This document shows positions 23,223 to 32,185 of a stretch of 64,000 nt of DNA, in pieces. The translations under genes were made by a program, and so were the position numbers. The stretch lies in NCBI RefSeq assembly GCF_019130065.1, contig NZ_JAHSPG010000012.1, positions 186,001 to 250,000 on the forward strand, read 5' to 3'. A model generated the notes under the pieces. That model made no database searches. It was given only the letters and a program-made list of their open reading frames with translations, and had not been told where the DNA came from. This stretch comes from Pinibacter aurantiacus (lineage in GTDB: Bacteria > Bacteroidota > Bacteroidia > Chitinophagales > Chitinophagaceae). How positions within the stretch are numbered: the first letter of the stretch is position 1; every line of letters starts with the position of its first letter.

Positions 23223-25499
23223 TTAGTCGTTGAACTTCTTCTTAATGTCCATCAGTTTTGCCTGGAACGGATTTAATGGCTGTGGTTTACCGCCGCCCTG
23301 TTGTGGTTTTTTGAGGTTTTGGTTGCCACCACTTCTTTGGCCCTGCTCTTTGTTGTCTCTTGCAGGTTTGCTGCCGTCCTTCATGCTCAGGCCAATACGC
23401 TTTCTCGCAACATCCACTTCGGTTACCGTTACCATTACTTTTTGTTGCAGTTTAACGGCTTCGTTTGGATCGCTGATGTAAGAATTGCTTAGCTGAGAAA
23501 TGTGAACCAAACCATCCTGTTTTACGCCGATGTCAACAAACGCACCAAAGTTGGTAATGTTTGTAACGATGCCGGGCACAGTCATTCCTACTTTTACATC
23601 TTCAATGGTTTTGATGGTTTCATCGTAACGGAACTCTTCAATCTGTTCACGCGGGTCCCGGCCTGGTTTTTCAAGTTCTTTCAGGATATCATCGATGGTG
23701 AACTCACCTACTTTTTCAGATACATATTGTTTGCGGTTGATCTGTTTGCGCAAATCATTTTGCTTGATCAGATCTTCTACTGAACAATTCAAATCTTTAG
23801 CCATTGCTTGCACAACTGAATAACTTTCAGGGTGTACAGCGCTGTTGTCAAGCGGATTGTCTGCATTGCGAATGCGTAAGAAGCCCGCACACTGTTCGAA
23901 TGTTTTTGGCCCCATCAAACTCACTTTCTTCAGCTCATCACGAGTTTTGAAAGCACCATTTTTTGCTCTGTATTCAACAATGTTTTTTGCGAGTGTTGCG
24001 CTCAAACCGGAAACGTAGTTCAGCAAATGCTTACTCGCTGTATTCAAGTCAACGCCTACGTGGTTCACCGCACTTTCTACTACTTTGTCAAGGCTTTCTT
24101 TCAAACGTGTTTGGTTTACGTCGTGCTGGTACTGACCCACGCCAATTGACTTCGGATCGATTTTTACCAACTCACTCAGTGGATCAAGCAAGCGACGGCC
24201 AATGCTGATAGAACCACGAACGGTTACATCCTGATCAGGAAACTCTTCACGTGCCACTTCTGATGCGGAGTAAATAGACGCGCCGCTTTCATTCACCATG
24301 AATATACTTACGTGCTTACCAAAGTCTATGTTACGAACGAGTTGCTCTGTTTCACGACCTGCAGTACCATTACCAACACCAATAGCTTCGATGTCGTATT
24401 TGTTTACGAGATATTTTAACTCGTGAATCGCTTCATCCGTTTGATGCTGGGATAAGGTGTAGATAGTTGTGTTGTGAAGGAAATTCCCCTGCTCATCAAG
24501 ACAAACCACTTTGCAACCGGTACGGAAACCCGGATCGATTGCCAATACACGTTTTGAACCCAGCGGAGAAGCCAGCAACAACTGACGAAGATTTTCCGCG
24601 AATACTTTTATCGCTTCTTCATCAGCATCTGTTTTACTAAGCAGACGGTATTCATTTTCGATAGAAGGCTTCAGCAAACGATCGAATGAATCATCAATTG
24701 CTTTCTTCACTTCACCTGCAGCAGGGTTGCTCGCTTTTACAAATATTCTTTCAAGATCTTCTACGCCTGTTGTTTTGTCGACGTTAAGATCCATGATCAG
24801 GTAGCCTTCCTTTTCGCCACGGCGGATCGCTAAAATTCTGTGGGAAGGACTTTGGGAAAGCGGTTCGTTGAACTCAAAATAGTCACGGTATTTCTGCGCC
24901 TCAGGGTCATCTTTTTTGCTCGACAAAACTTTTGCCTGCAATACAGATGTTTCTTTAAATATCTGGCGCACCTTATTTCTTGCCTGCTCATTTTCACTCA
25001 CCCATTCTGCAATAATATCTCTTGCACCCTGCAATGCTTCTTTATTGTCTTTTACAAGATCGTTCAGGTATTTTGCCGCTTCTTCATCCGGAACTTCGTT
25101 GCCTTGTTCGAAAAGTAATTTTGCCAACGGCTCCAAACCTTTTTCAATGGCTTGCGTGGCCCTTGTTTTACGTTTTGGCTTGTAAGGCAGGTAAATATCT
25201 TCCAGTTCAGTAGCGTCATAACAATCGTCAATACGTTGTTTAAGCTCCGGCGTTAATTTACCCAGGCCTTCAATTGTTTTGATAACTGTTTCTTTTCGTT
25301 TCTCAAGCTCGTTGAAATACTTGATTTCCTCCACTACATTGTTGATCACCACCTCGTCGAGGTTTCCTGTAGCTTCCTTCCTGTATCGCGCCATAAACGG
25401 AATGGTTGCCCCTTCAGCATTCATGTCGTGAATATTTGTAATCTGCTTAATAGATAGGCTTAATTTTTCCGCAGCTTTTTGTACGTACTTCGGTTCCAT
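23223..25499 (-). CDS. tex: Tex family RNA-binding transcriptional accessory protein
   Basis: A 758-residue cytosolic protein with the full Tex architecture: N-terminal helical region (IPFMARYRKEATGNLDEVVI), YqgF/RNase H-like domain near 320-430 (KRVLAIDPGFRTGCKVVCLD), helix-hairpin-helix region (ASKHLLNYVSGLSATLAKNI; LMGPKTFEQCAGFLRI) and an S1 RNA-binding domain at about 645-710 (VGMTVPGIVTNITNFGAFVDI). A basic glycine- and glutamine-rich tail ends it. Related proteins influence transcription and RNA decay. A TACATTTG -7 element lies about 50 bases upstream on its strand. Confidence 0.93.
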   Translation of the reverse strand: MEPKYVQKAAEKLSLSIKQITNIHDMNAEGATIPFMARYRKEATGNLDEVVINNVVEEIKYFNELEKRKETVIKTIEGLGKLTPELKQRIDDCYDATELEDIYLPYKPKRKTRATQAIEKGLEPLAKLLFEQGNEVPDEEAAKYLNDLVKDNKEALQGARDIIAEWVSENEQARNKVRQIFKETSVLQAKVLSSKKDDPEAQKYRDYFEFNEPLSQSPSHRILAIRRGEKEGYLIMDLNVDKTTGVEDLERIFVKASNPAAGEVKKAIDDSFDRLLKPSIENEYRLLSKTDADEEAIKVFAENLRQLLLASPLGSKRVLAIDPGFRTGCKVVCLDEQGNFLHNTTIYTLSQHQTDEAIHELKYLVNKYDIEAIGVGNGTAGRETEQLVRNIDFGKHVSIFMVNESGASIYSASEVAREEFPDQDVTVRGSISIGRRLLDPLSELVKIDPKSIGVGQYQHDVNQTRLKESLDKVVESAVNHVGVDLNTASKHLLNYVSGLSATLAKNIVEYRAKNGAFKTRDELKKVSLMGPKTFEQCAGFLRIRNADNPLDNSAVHPESYSVVQAMAKDLNCSVEDLIKQNDLRKQINRKQYVSEKVGEFTIDDILKELEKPGRDPREQIEEFRYDETIKTIEDVKVGMTVPGIVTNITNFGAFVDIGVKQDGLVHISQLSNSYISDPNEAVKLQQKVMVTVTEVDVARKRIGLSMKDGSKPARDNKEQGQRSGGNQNLKKPQQGGGKPQPLNPFQAKLMDIKKKFND

Positions 25500-25550
25500 G
25501 AGTAAATATTTTTAAAGAAACGATTTTCGCTTTTTTGGAAAAGCGGGGAG

Positions 25551-25558
25551 CAAATGTA
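25551..25558 (-). promoter_or_regulatory. Possible -7 element upstream of tex
   Basis: TACATTTG on the minus strand fits TAnnTTTG, 51 bases before the tex start. No TTG is found at the usual spacing upstream. Confidence 0.4.
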
Positions 25559-25612
25559 AGGTATGAATTGAAAGAAAAAACTTTGATTTTTTATCAGGAA
25601 AGACGTATAAAA

Positions 25613-25700
25613 AAAGACAAAAATAAAAAGTCAAAATTCAAAAAAGACTCTCCGAAAATCGAACACCCCTTTTTGACTTTTGACTTTTGAATTTTGAATA
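25613..25700. repeat. Inverted repeat of AAAGTCAAAA / TTTTGACTTTT words
   Basis: Left arm AAAAGTCAAAATTCAAAAAA preceded by AAGACAAAAAT; right arm CTTTTTGACTTTTGAC then TTTTGAATTTTGAAT. Same words as the element at 2109-2182. It lies between the thioesterase and tex, both on the minus strand. Confidence 0.75.
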
Positions 25701-25705
25701 TTTAC

Positions 25706-26221
25706 TTAGTCTTTAATAAACAATGCCTTTAGTTCTTTCGCGTCGTCTGGCTTCATTTTACCACCCAGGATCAGGCGAAGCTGGCGTCGGCGCAATGCTC
25801 CTTCAAAAAGCGCCTTTTCCTCGTCTGTTTCCGCAACAAAACCCGGTACAGCTGTAGGTTTGTTGTTTTCATCAAGTGCTACGAATGTATAGTATGCCTC
25901 GTTGCTTTTATATTTTACCCTTTTTGCCAGGTCTTCTCCCCAGATTCTCAAATGCACCTCCATAGAAGTGGTAAAAGCGCGACTCACCTTTGCTTCAATA
26001 TGCACCACGTTGCCCAGTTTAATAGGTGATTCAAAAGAAATATTGTCAACGGAAGCCGTTACAACAGGCATATTGCAATGTTTTTGTGCAGCCAGTGCCG
26101 CTGCGATGTCCATCCAATACATTAAGCGACCACCCATAAGGTTATTGAAGAGATTGGTATCATTCGGTAGCACCAATTCCGTCATTATGATTGCGCTTTC
26201 TGCTGCTCTTTTTGCGTCCAT
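25706..26221 (-). CDS. Acyl-CoA thioesterase, hotdog fold
   Basis: A 171-residue thioesterase of the YciA/BFIT type that hydrolyses acyl-CoA in the cytosol. The family motif is NDTNLFNNLMGGRLMYWMDIAAALAAQKHCN, with the catalytic aspartate in MDIAAA, followed by VDNISFESPIKLGNVVHIEAKV and the strand region SMEVHLRIWGEDL. One hotdog domain plus a short C-terminal extension (GALRRRQLRLILGG). A TAGATTTG -7 element lies 23 bases upstream of the start. The chain length preference cannot be inferred. Confidence 0.88.
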   Translation of the reverse strand: MDAKRAAESAIIMTELVLPNDTNLFNNLMGGRLMYWMDIAAALAAQKHCNMPVVTASVDNISFESPIKLGNVVHIEAKVSRAFTTSMEVHLRIWGEDLAKRVKYKSNEAYYTFVALDENNKPTAVPGFVAETDEEKALFEGALRRRQLRLILGGKMKPDDAKELKALFIKD

Positions 26222-26243
26222 ATTTAATTTTTATAATGTGGCG

Positions 26244-26251
26244 CAAATCTA
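26244..26251 (-). promoter_or_regulatory. Possible -7 element upstream of the thioesterase
   Basis: TAGATTTG on the minus strand matches TAnnTTTG, 23 bases before the start codon. The -33 region overlaps an inverted repeat arm and shows no clear TTG at the right spacing. Confidence 0.45.
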
Positions 26252-26257
26252 GTGTAA

Positions 26258-26406
26258 TTTGAGAATTTGAAGATTTGAAAATTTGAAAATGCTGCGAATG
26301 CAGCTTTTCTATTTTTTTCAGCTCTAAAATATTGAAAGATCACATGCAAATTTGAAAGCAACACAGAAAGCATTTTCAAATTTTCAAATCTTCAAATTAT
26401 CAAATT
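26258..26406. repeat. Inverted repeat of GATTTGAAAATTTGAAAA words
   Basis: Left arm GAAGATTTGAAAATTTGAAA, right arm TTTTCAAATTTTCAAATC then TTCAAATTATCAAATT. The right arm covers the stop codon of the epimerase gene (26400-26402). The centre is about 80 nt. Same class as the elements at 46433 and 47741. Confidence 0.8.
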
Positions 26407-27503
26407 AAGGCGCTTTCCAGAGACTTCAGGAATTCAGCGTCTACATCCGCGCCTATACCCGGTTCTTCGGGAACGGTAACAGAAAAATTATTGAAGGAAA
26501 TGCCTCCTTTTACCGGATCAAGTTTGTGGCCAAGCATACAGGTGTCCATATCATAAAAACGGATATTGTCAGTCGCTTTTGCAAAATGAGCAAAGGCAGT
26601 AAGGGCAAGTCTGCTTTCCAGCATGCCACCCATCATGCACGGAATGTTACCCTGCTTGCAAACTTCATTTATTTTTATCGCTTCAAGAATGCCACCGCTT
26701 TTGGCGAATTTTATGTTCACATAATCACACGCTTTGGTAGCGATTAGGCGCTTCGCATCATGATGATCAAATACGCTTTCATCCGCCATTATTTTTACAG
26801 GAGAGTTCAATGTGAGCTCAGGTAAAACGGGATCATGATGTCTTCGCATCGGCTGTTCGCAAAATTCGACATCAAAGCGACTAATCTCGTTCAATGCAAA
26901 CTCAGCGTCTGCATAGCTCCAGCCCTGATTTGCATCTACACGCAGCGTGGTAGATGGATGAACAGCTTCCCTTATTTGTTTTACTCTTTCTACATCCTCG
27001 GCAGGATGTTTTCCCAACTTTATTTTAATGATCTGCACACCACGTTCGATAAACGCTGCCGCTTTTGCAGCCATATTTTCCGGGGTGTCTATGCCAATTG
27101 TAAGGTCGGTGATCATTTCTTTTTGCTTCGTATTTGCATTAAGAAATGAATACAATGGTTTGCCCGCCTGCTTTGCAGCAATGTCGTACAGCACCATGTC
27201 AAACGCACTTTTAATGGTTGCATTATAAGCTGTAAATGCATGTAATTCACTCATTCTTGCTTCAATGTCCAGTGCATCTTTGTTCTTCCACAACTGCGCA
27301 AAATCTTTTGCCATTACAAAACATGTCTCCTGTGTTTCACCCACGATCATTGGAAACGCAGAGCACTCCCCCACTCCAACAATGTTCTCATTTGTAAAAG
27401 CTTTGATGAAAATGTTTTGCGCAAAATTCATTGTTCCCGTTGCTATAGTAAAAGGATGCATGGGAATGCTGTATTTGTATATTTCGAATGCTGTAAAGAT
27501 CAA
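26400..27503 (-). CDS. Dipeptide epimerase, enolase superfamily
   Basis: A 367-residue enzyme of the mandelate racemase/muconate lactonising group, most like L-Ala-D/L-Glu and related dipeptide epimerases. The N-terminal capping domain begins FEIYKYSIPMHPF. The barrel carries the KxK catalytic pair in IKIKLGKHP, metal ligands in RVDANQGW, EFCEQPM and MADESVFD, and the second lysine in YVNIKFAKSGG. The DxD specificity element DMDTCMLG lies near the C-terminus. The start is TTG at 27501-27503, supported by the family-like N-terminus; the next ATG would cut the first strand. It probably acts on peptidoglycan-derived dipeptides. Confidence 0.88.
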   Translation of the reverse strand: MIFTAFEIYKYSIPMHPFTIATGTMNFAQNIFIKAFTNENIVGVGECSAFPMIVGETQETCFVMAKDFAQLWKNKDALDIEARMSELHAFTAYNATIKSAFDMVLYDIAAKQAGKPLYSFLNANTKQKEMITDLTIGIDTPENMAAKAAAFIERGVQIIKIKLGKHPAEDVERVKQIREAVHPSTTLRVDANQGWSYADAEFALNEISRFDVEFCEQPMRRHHDPVLPELTLNSPVKIMADESVFDHHDAKRLIATKACDYVNIKFAKSGGILEAIKINEVCKQGNIPCMMGGMLESRLALTAFAHFAKATDNIRFYDMDTCMLGHKLDPVKGGISFNNFSVTVPEEPGIGADVDAEFLKSLESALI

Positions 27504-27604
27504 GATATGAGTTTTGAGTTTTTAGTTCTGAGTTTTGAGTTTGTGAACGCACCCTCTAGTCGTAACAACCGCGCGATTTTGACTTTTGATTTTTGACTTC
27601 CCCC

Positions 27605-28369
27605 TTAATTTCCTATTGCCTTAAAAACAGCCAGTGTTTTCGAGCCTTCGCGTAGTTGCAGCTCATCTCCCACAATGAAATAATTATTGGTAGATTGTAT
27701 GTAGGCAAATAGTTTTGTCTCCACTGCATTGATTTCGGGCGCACACATTTTTTTGGTGCTTGCAAGGTGATTCATTCTTAGCGAAGCAATGCCTGTTCTA
27801 TAATTACCGCGAATAAAATTGCACCCCCCATAGCCGGTAAATTTTAGGTCCATTGTATCAAATTGTATGTAAGCACTGTCGCTGATTAATGCACCATCCA
27901 TTTTCGTAAGTTTCCATTTCGCATCAGTTAAGGCAACATTCGGCATGTTTTGTTTCCTGTAAATCGTCCGAGCGCTGCGTTTTTGAATCGCTGCAGTGAC
28001 AAGAGAATCATTGTTTACGTTTAACACCACCATTGTATCACGCACCATTGTTGCAGGTGCATTGCCCATATTGCTTTCAATTACGAACACAAGTGTGTCG
28101 CCGGTGAGCCACCATTTTTTATAATCCAGCGTGGGTGTATTAATGGATTCGGCAATACTGTCCTCCTTTAGTTTGAAACCTTCCACCTGCCCTCCTTTTC
28201 CCGGCTTTTGACAGATCCATGCGCCAAGATATTTGCCCGCACTGAGATTTACCTTTTTCTCCTTAACCACTGCTATCGTGTCTTTGCCCTCATTTTTCGA
28301 TTGTGACGCATTGTTACATGCGCTCAAGAACGTTAATGCAAGAAACAGTACTCCGAGAATATTTTTCAT
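27605..28369 (-). CDS. META-domain lipoprotein
   Basis: A 254-residue envelope lipoprotein. The signal peptide ends with a lipobox (FLALTFLSACNNAS), with cysteine at about residue 18. Residues about 35-140 resemble a small beta-barrel domain (GKYLGAWICQKPG; WWLTGDTLVFVIES). The C-terminal part (about 145-250) is a META/HslJ domain (LTDAKWKLTKMDGALI, FTGYGGCNFIRGNY, STKKMCAPEINAVETKLF). META proteins are linked to stress or heat responses but have no known reaction. It is transcribed away from proline dehydrogenase. Confidence 0.8.
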   Translation of the reverse strand: MKNILGVLFLALTFLSACNNASQSKNEGKDTIAVVKEKKVNLSAGKYLGAWICQKPGKGGQVEGFKLKEDSIAESINTPTLDYKKWWLTGDTLVFVIESNMGNAPATMVRDTMVVLNVNNDSLVTAAIQKRSARTIYRKQNMPNVALTDAKWKLTKMDGALISDSAYIQFDTMDLKFTGYGGCNFIRGNYRTGIASLRMNHLASTKKMCAPEINAVETKLFAYIQSTNNYFIVGDELQLREGSKTLAVFKAIGN

Positions 28370-28711
28370 CTGTCTACTTTTTGTTGTTTTTAAAGATCAC
28401 CTGCCAGCGTGAATTGTTCACTATAATATCATGCCTCAACTGGAAAAGTTCATAGAGTAACCCGATCAGCAATTTATAAAAGTGTTTATATATTATTCTT
28501 AATAAAAAAGGAACTAACATATTCTTTACAAGACTCTTGCCAATTTGATGTATTTCAACAAACAACGTAATTTATTTAAAAATAACTATTGCCATTCTAT
28601 TTTTCTACACTTCGATTCACTAATCAATCGATTGTGTCATTTTTATTTAAAAAACACCTACCGGGAAAGGGTTTCCGTAATTTTGCTGATTCATTTTTTT
28701 AAAATGTCACT
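28370..28711. other. Divergent gap between lipoprotein and proline dehydrogenase
   Basis: A 342-base AT-rich region. Unusually for this window I see no long inverted repeat here. The only signal is a TAATTTTG -7 element at 28678-28685. A 63-codon minus-strand ORF here looks like chance. Confidence 0.5.
28678..28685 (+). promoter_or_regulatory. Possible -7 element of proline dehydrogenase
   Basis: TAATTTTG matches TAnnTTTG, 26 bases before the ATG at 28712. No clear TTG stands at the expected spacing. Confidence 0.45.
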
Positions 28712-29941
28712 ATGAATACACTCCCCAAAATTTCTTTTGACAATACAGCTAACGCATTTGAGTACAAGTCCGACAAACTCCTGAAGAAAGCACGTTTTCT
28801 TTTCTCTTGCATGAAAAATAATTTTCTTGTAAAAGCTGGTATGGCCCTTACTCCTTTGGCAATCAAATTAAGACTGCCGGTGAAAGGCTTGATCCGTAGT
28901 ACTATTTTCCAACAGTTTGTTGGCGGAGAAACACTTGAGCAAACAAAATCTGTTGCAGAAACATTAGGCAAATATCATGTTCAGGTTATTCTTGATTATG
29001 GTGTAGAAGGCGGAAACGACGGAGAACAAGGGTTTGATCATTCTACCGAGGAATTTTTACGCGTTATCAATTATGCTGCTACGCAAAAAAATATTCCGTT
29101 CATGAGCATTAAAGTAACAGGTCTTGCAAGATTTGAGTTACTGGAAAATATCAATGCTTTGATGAACAAACAAAGAGGCGATCTGCTGCAATGCTATGAC
29201 AAAGCCCTGCAGCAATTAAGCGCTGAAGAAAAGGCAGAATGGCAAAGAGTTGTAGACCGTGTTGAAAAAATCAGCAAGGCCGGTTACGAAAAAAATGTTG
29301 GCGTTTTAGTAGATGCAGAGGAGACATGGATACAAGAGCCTGTAGATGCATTGACAACAAAGATGATGGAGAAATTCAATCACAAATCAATCGTTATTTA
29401 CAATACGCTTCAAATGTACAGACATGATCGTTTGCAGTTCCTGGAAGAAGCGTTGCAAATGGCCATTGAAAGAAAATATGTTTTGGGGGCAAAAATCGTT
29501 CGTGGTGCTTACATGGAAAAAGAAAGGGACCGTGCCGAAGAAATGGGCTACCCTTCCCCCATACAGCCCAATAAAGAAGCAACAGACAGAGATTATAATG
29601 CAGCCGTGGATCTTTGCGTAGACAACATTAACAACGTTGCTTTGATAGTTGCTTCGCACAATGAATACAGTAACCTGTTTGTTACAGAAGAACTACTGTT
29701 AAAAGGCTTTCCATTAGATCATCCACACGTGCACTTTTCGCAATTGTATGGCATGAGTGATAACATCACTTTCAATCTTGCGAAAGCAGGTTGCAGCGTT
29801 AGCAAATATTTGCCATTCGGTCCTATCAAAGATGTGGTTCCTTACCTGATGCGCCGTGCAGAAGAAAATAGTTCTCTAAGCGGACAAACAGGAAGAGAGT
29901 TGAGTTTGATTGAGAAAGAAATAAAACGGAGAGCCAATTAA
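28712..29941 (+). CDS. Proline dehydrogenase
   Basis: A 409-residue FAD-dependent beta/alpha-barrel enzyme oxidising proline to pyrroline-5-carboxylate. Family motifs are QVILDYGVEGG, SIKVTGLARFELL, GVLVDAEETWIQEP, IYNTLQMYRHDRLQFL, KIVRGAYMEKERDRAEEMGY, VASHNEYSN, and the C-terminal FSQLYGMSDNITFNL with YLPFGPIKDVVPYLMRRAEENSS, which binds substrate carboxylate and FAD. It is monofunctional; no aldehyde dehydrogenase domain is attached or adjacent. A strong terminator follows the stop. Confidence 0.93.
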   Translation: MNTLPKISFDNTANAFEYKSDKLLKKARFLFSCMKNNFLVKAGMALTPLAIKLRLPVKGLIRSTIFQQFVGGETLEQTKSVAETLGKYHVQVILDYGVEGGNDGEQGFDHSTEEFLRVINYAATQKNIPFMSIKVTGLARFELLENINALMNKQRGDLLQCYDKALQQLSAEEKAEWQRVVDRVEKISKAGYEKNVGVLVDAEETWIQEPVDALTTKMMEKFNHKSIVIYNTLQMYRHDRLQFLEEALQMAIERKYVLGAKIVRGAYMEKERDRAEEMGYPSPIQPNKEATDRDYNAAVDLCVDNINNVALIVASHNEYSNLFVTEELLLKGFPLDHPHVHFSQLYGMSDNITFNLAKAGCSVSKYLPFGPIKDVVPYLMRRAEENSSLSGQTGRELSLIEKEIKRRAN

Positions 29942-30061
29942 TAATTAAAATTAGTAATTAATAAGGCCGCATTCGTGTATGAATGCGGCCTTTCTTTTGT
30001 TTTAAAAAAAGAAAATGCAACTTCTTATTTAAGTGCTACCCCTATTAATTATTAATTATTA
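29940..30061. repeat. Inverted repeat of TAATTAATAATTA words between convergent genes
   Basis: Left arm AATAATTAAAATTAGTAATT, right arm CTATTAATTATTAATTATTA. It begins in the stop codon of proline dehydrogenase and reaches the 3' end of the MFS gene, with a separate GC-rich terminator in its centre. Confidence 0.75.
29963..29995 (+). terminator. Intrinsic terminator of proline dehydrogenase
   Basis: GGCCGCATTC (29965-29974) and GAATGCGGCC (29981-29990) form a perfect 10-bp stem with loop GTGTAT, followed by TTTCTTTTG. It stands 22 bases after the gene. Confidence 0.88.
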
Positions 30062-31275
30062 ATTTTCTTCAAATTGGGCAAAAACCCCGTCAACAACCCT
30101 ATCAGCGGCAAAAACGCACACACCTGGTACACATGCTGAATGCTCGTTTGATCAGCCAGTTTTCCTAAGAGTGCAGAGCCGATACCACCCATACCAAACG
30201 CAAAGCCGAAAAATAAACCTGCAATGGTACCTACTTTGCCCGGTATCAACTCTTGTGCATACACTAAGATGGCTGAGAATGCAGAGGACAATATCAAACC
30301 TATAAATACACTTAAAATGCCTGTCCAAAAAAGGTTTACATGAGGCAACAAAAGTGAAAACGGTGCTACCCCCAGTATAGATATCCAGATTACATATTTA
30401 CGACCGATCCTATCGCCCAAAGGCCCGCCCAGAAAGGTTCCGGCAGCTACTGAAAACAGGAATACGAAAAGATAAATCTGTGCGCTTTGAACCGATACAT
30501 GAAACTTGTCGATCAGGTAAAAAGTGTAGTAGCTTGTCATGCTCGCCATGTAGAAATATTTGGAGAAAATAAGCACCAGCAAAATGGCTACGGACAATAC
30601 AATTTTTGATTTTGGCAAATGATTGTCCATGCTAACCGTTCTCGATTTCTTGCTCTTAATGCGACCAGTATTTTGCTTATACCATTTCCCAATGTTTATC
30701 ATAATCACTATCGCTACCAAAGCGGCCAAAGAAAACCAGATAACATGTCTTTGTCCTAACGGCACAATGATTGCCGCCGCCAACAATGGGCCTAAAGAAC
30801 TACCCGCATTTCCGCCCACCTGGAACAGCGATTGAGCCATGCCGTGTTTGCTTCCCGCCGCCATGTGCGCGAGTCTTGAAGCTTCAGGATGAAAGATGGA
30901 AGAACCAATTCCCACCAATGCCACAGACACAAGCACCATTGGAAAGGTGGAAGCAAAAGACAAACAAACCAGGCCGCTTAACGTAAAACTCATGCCTATT
31001 GCAAGCGAAAATGGTTGCGGTTTTTTGTCGGTATACAAGCCAACAAGAGGTTGCAATAAAGAGGCCGACAATTGAAACACTAAGGTGATCAATCCTATTT
31101 GCGTAAAGTTCAGTTTAAGAGATTCCTTCACCAGCGGATAAATCGCTGGAATTAAAGACTGCAAAGTATCATTCAATAAATGCGAAACACTTAAAGCAAC
31201 CAGTACTGAATAGACTGTTTTTTCTGCTACTTCCTTTGCGACTGTTACCGATGGTTGTTCTGCTGTTGTTTTCAT
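30052..31275 (-). CDS. MFS transporter, fosmidomycin resistance (Fsr)-like
   Basis: A 407-residue inner-membrane exporter with about 12 hydrophobic segments. Fsr-like features are SVSHLLNDTLQSLIPAIYPL at the first helix, the loop GLYTDKKPQP, and VALVGIGSSIFHPEASRLAHMAAG followed by GMAQSLFQVGGNAGSSLGP. A second-half GGPLGDRIGRK matches the MFS signature loop. Export of fosmidomycin or another small molecule is inferred from the family. It starts 20 bases after a FadR-type regulator on the same strand, so the regulator probably controls it. Confidence 0.88.
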   Translation of the reverse strand: MKTTAEQPSVTVAKEVAEKTVYSVLVALSVSHLLNDTLQSLIPAIYPLVKESLKLNFTQIGLITLVFQLSASLLQPLVGLYTDKKPQPFSLAIGMSFTLSGLVCLSFASTFPMVLVSVALVGIGSSIFHPEASRLAHMAAGSKHGMAQSLFQVGGNAGSSLGPLLAAAIIVPLGQRHVIWFSLAALVAIVIMINIGKWYKQNTGRIKSKKSRTVSMDNHLPKSKIVLSVAILLVLIFSKYFYMASMTSYYTFYLIDKFHVSVQSAQIYLFVFLFSVAAGTFLGGPLGDRIGRKYVIWISILGVAPFSLLLPHVNLFWTGILSVFIGLILSSAFSAILVYAQELIPGKVGTIAGLFFGFAFGMGGIGSALLGKLADQTSIQHVYQVCAFLPLIGLLTGFLPNLKKINN

Positions 31276-31295
31276 TATCTGGTCAATTTGTAAAG

Positions 31296-31964
31296 TTATT
31301 TTCTATGAGTTGCTATGTTCTTCGAAACAATCAAAGATCGCCGCAAATCCTTATCAGCAATGGCTTTCAGGAGTTGCTCGTGCATACCCTGCGTTTCCAT
31401 GAAGACGTCAGTGCTTTGAAATTTTTCTAAAAACATATTCTTTAAATGCATGGCAACAGTCTGGTATATCTCCACCATAACACTGTTGGCCGAGGCCTCT
31501 GCAATGGCAATATGAAAATCAATATCTGCCTGGATACATGCAGCAACATCCTGCGCCTGCGCATATTTTCTTCGTAACAAAATTGCTTGTTTCATTTTCG
31601 CGACATCCGCTTCAGATCTTCGCACCACAGCCATCTCCACGATCTTTTCTTCTATGGCAAGGCGTACTTCATTCACTTCATCGAATTTCGCCCTCATCAA
31701 CCTTTGCGATAAGGGTTCACCAAAGCCGGTTTTGGAAACAATGGTGGTCCCAGTCCCTTGTCTCACTTTTATAAACCCATCATTTGTAAGAATTCTTATT
31801 GCTTCCCGTATCGACGAGCGGCCTACACCAAACTGTCCCATTAATTCAGGCTCTGTAGGAAGCTTGTCGCCAACCTCGTATCTGTCGGAACCAATCAGAT
31901 CTTTCAATCGTCCGGCGACTTCTTCTGCAAGACTCAATTTGCTTATTTTAGTTTCATTCATCAT
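31296..31964 (-). CDS. GntR-family regulator, FadR subfamily (FCD domain)
   Basis: A 222-residue repressor-type regulator. The N-terminal winged helix (about 8-75) reads LAEEVAGRLKDLIGSDRYEVGDKLPTE in two parts, then GRSSIREAIRILTNDGFIKVRQGTGT. The C-terminal FCD domain (about 90-215) has the metal- and ligand-binding pattern with DIDFHIAIAEAS and QGMHEQLLKAI. Ligands in this family are usually carboxylic acids or sugar acids; none can be named here. It is co-oriented with the MFS gene (20-base gap) and divergent from the alpha-oxoamine synthase gene, so either could be a target. Confidence 0.9.
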   Translation of the reverse strand: MMNETKISKLSLAEEVAGRLKDLIGSDRYEVGDKLPTEPELMGQFGVGRSSIREAIRILTNDGFIKVRQGTGTTIVSKTGFGEPLSQRLMRAKFDEVNEVRLAIEEKIVEMAVVRRSEADVAKMKQAILLRRKYAQAQDVAACIQADIDFHIAIAEASANSVMVEIYQTVAMHLKNMFLEKFQSTDVFMETQGMHEQLLKAIADKDLRRSLIVSKNIATHRK

Positions 31965-31979
31965 ATCATCAGATGTTTA

Positions 31980-31987
31980 CAAAACTA
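31980..31987 (-). promoter_or_regulatory. Possible -7 element of the gntR-mfs operon
   Basis: TAGTTTTG on the minus strand matches TAnnTTTG, 16 bases before the regulator start. The TTG-like sequence upstream (TTTTGA at 32006-32001) is closer than usual. Confidence 0.4.
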
Positions 31988-32135
31988 GAAGTTTGGCCTG
32001 TCAAAACATAATTCCATTGGCCCGTTTTTGGGGTAGTTTTCCACAAACCTGAAATTACGCTGCTATTCAAGCGAAAGTGCCGATTAAAAGGCCGTATCCT
32101 GCGGCCTCTGATCATACTCTTTCCGGCCAATACCT

Positions 32136-32143
32136 TAACTTTG
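32136..32143 (+). promoter_or_regulatory. Possible -7 element of the alpha-oxoamine synthase gene
   Basis: TAACTTTG matches TAnnTTTG and lies 43 bases before the ATG at 32186. The spacing-appropriate -33 site is not obvious. Confidence 0.45.
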
Positions 32144-32185
32144 CGATTATTTTTTTTAAAAAACCCATAATCCACATTTTATAAT

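Noticed and set aside
27510-27600. GAGTTTTGAGTTT and GATTTTGACTTTTGA runs between the epimerase and lipoprotein genes as another inverted repeat
   Set aside because: The two runs are in the same sense and do not pair, so it is only low-complexity sequence or a decayed element.
28374-28565. 63-codon minus-strand ORF before the META lipoprotein gene
   Set aside because: Composition is AT-driven, no recognisable domain, no promoter or ribosome site, and it occupies a gap rich in chance ORFs.
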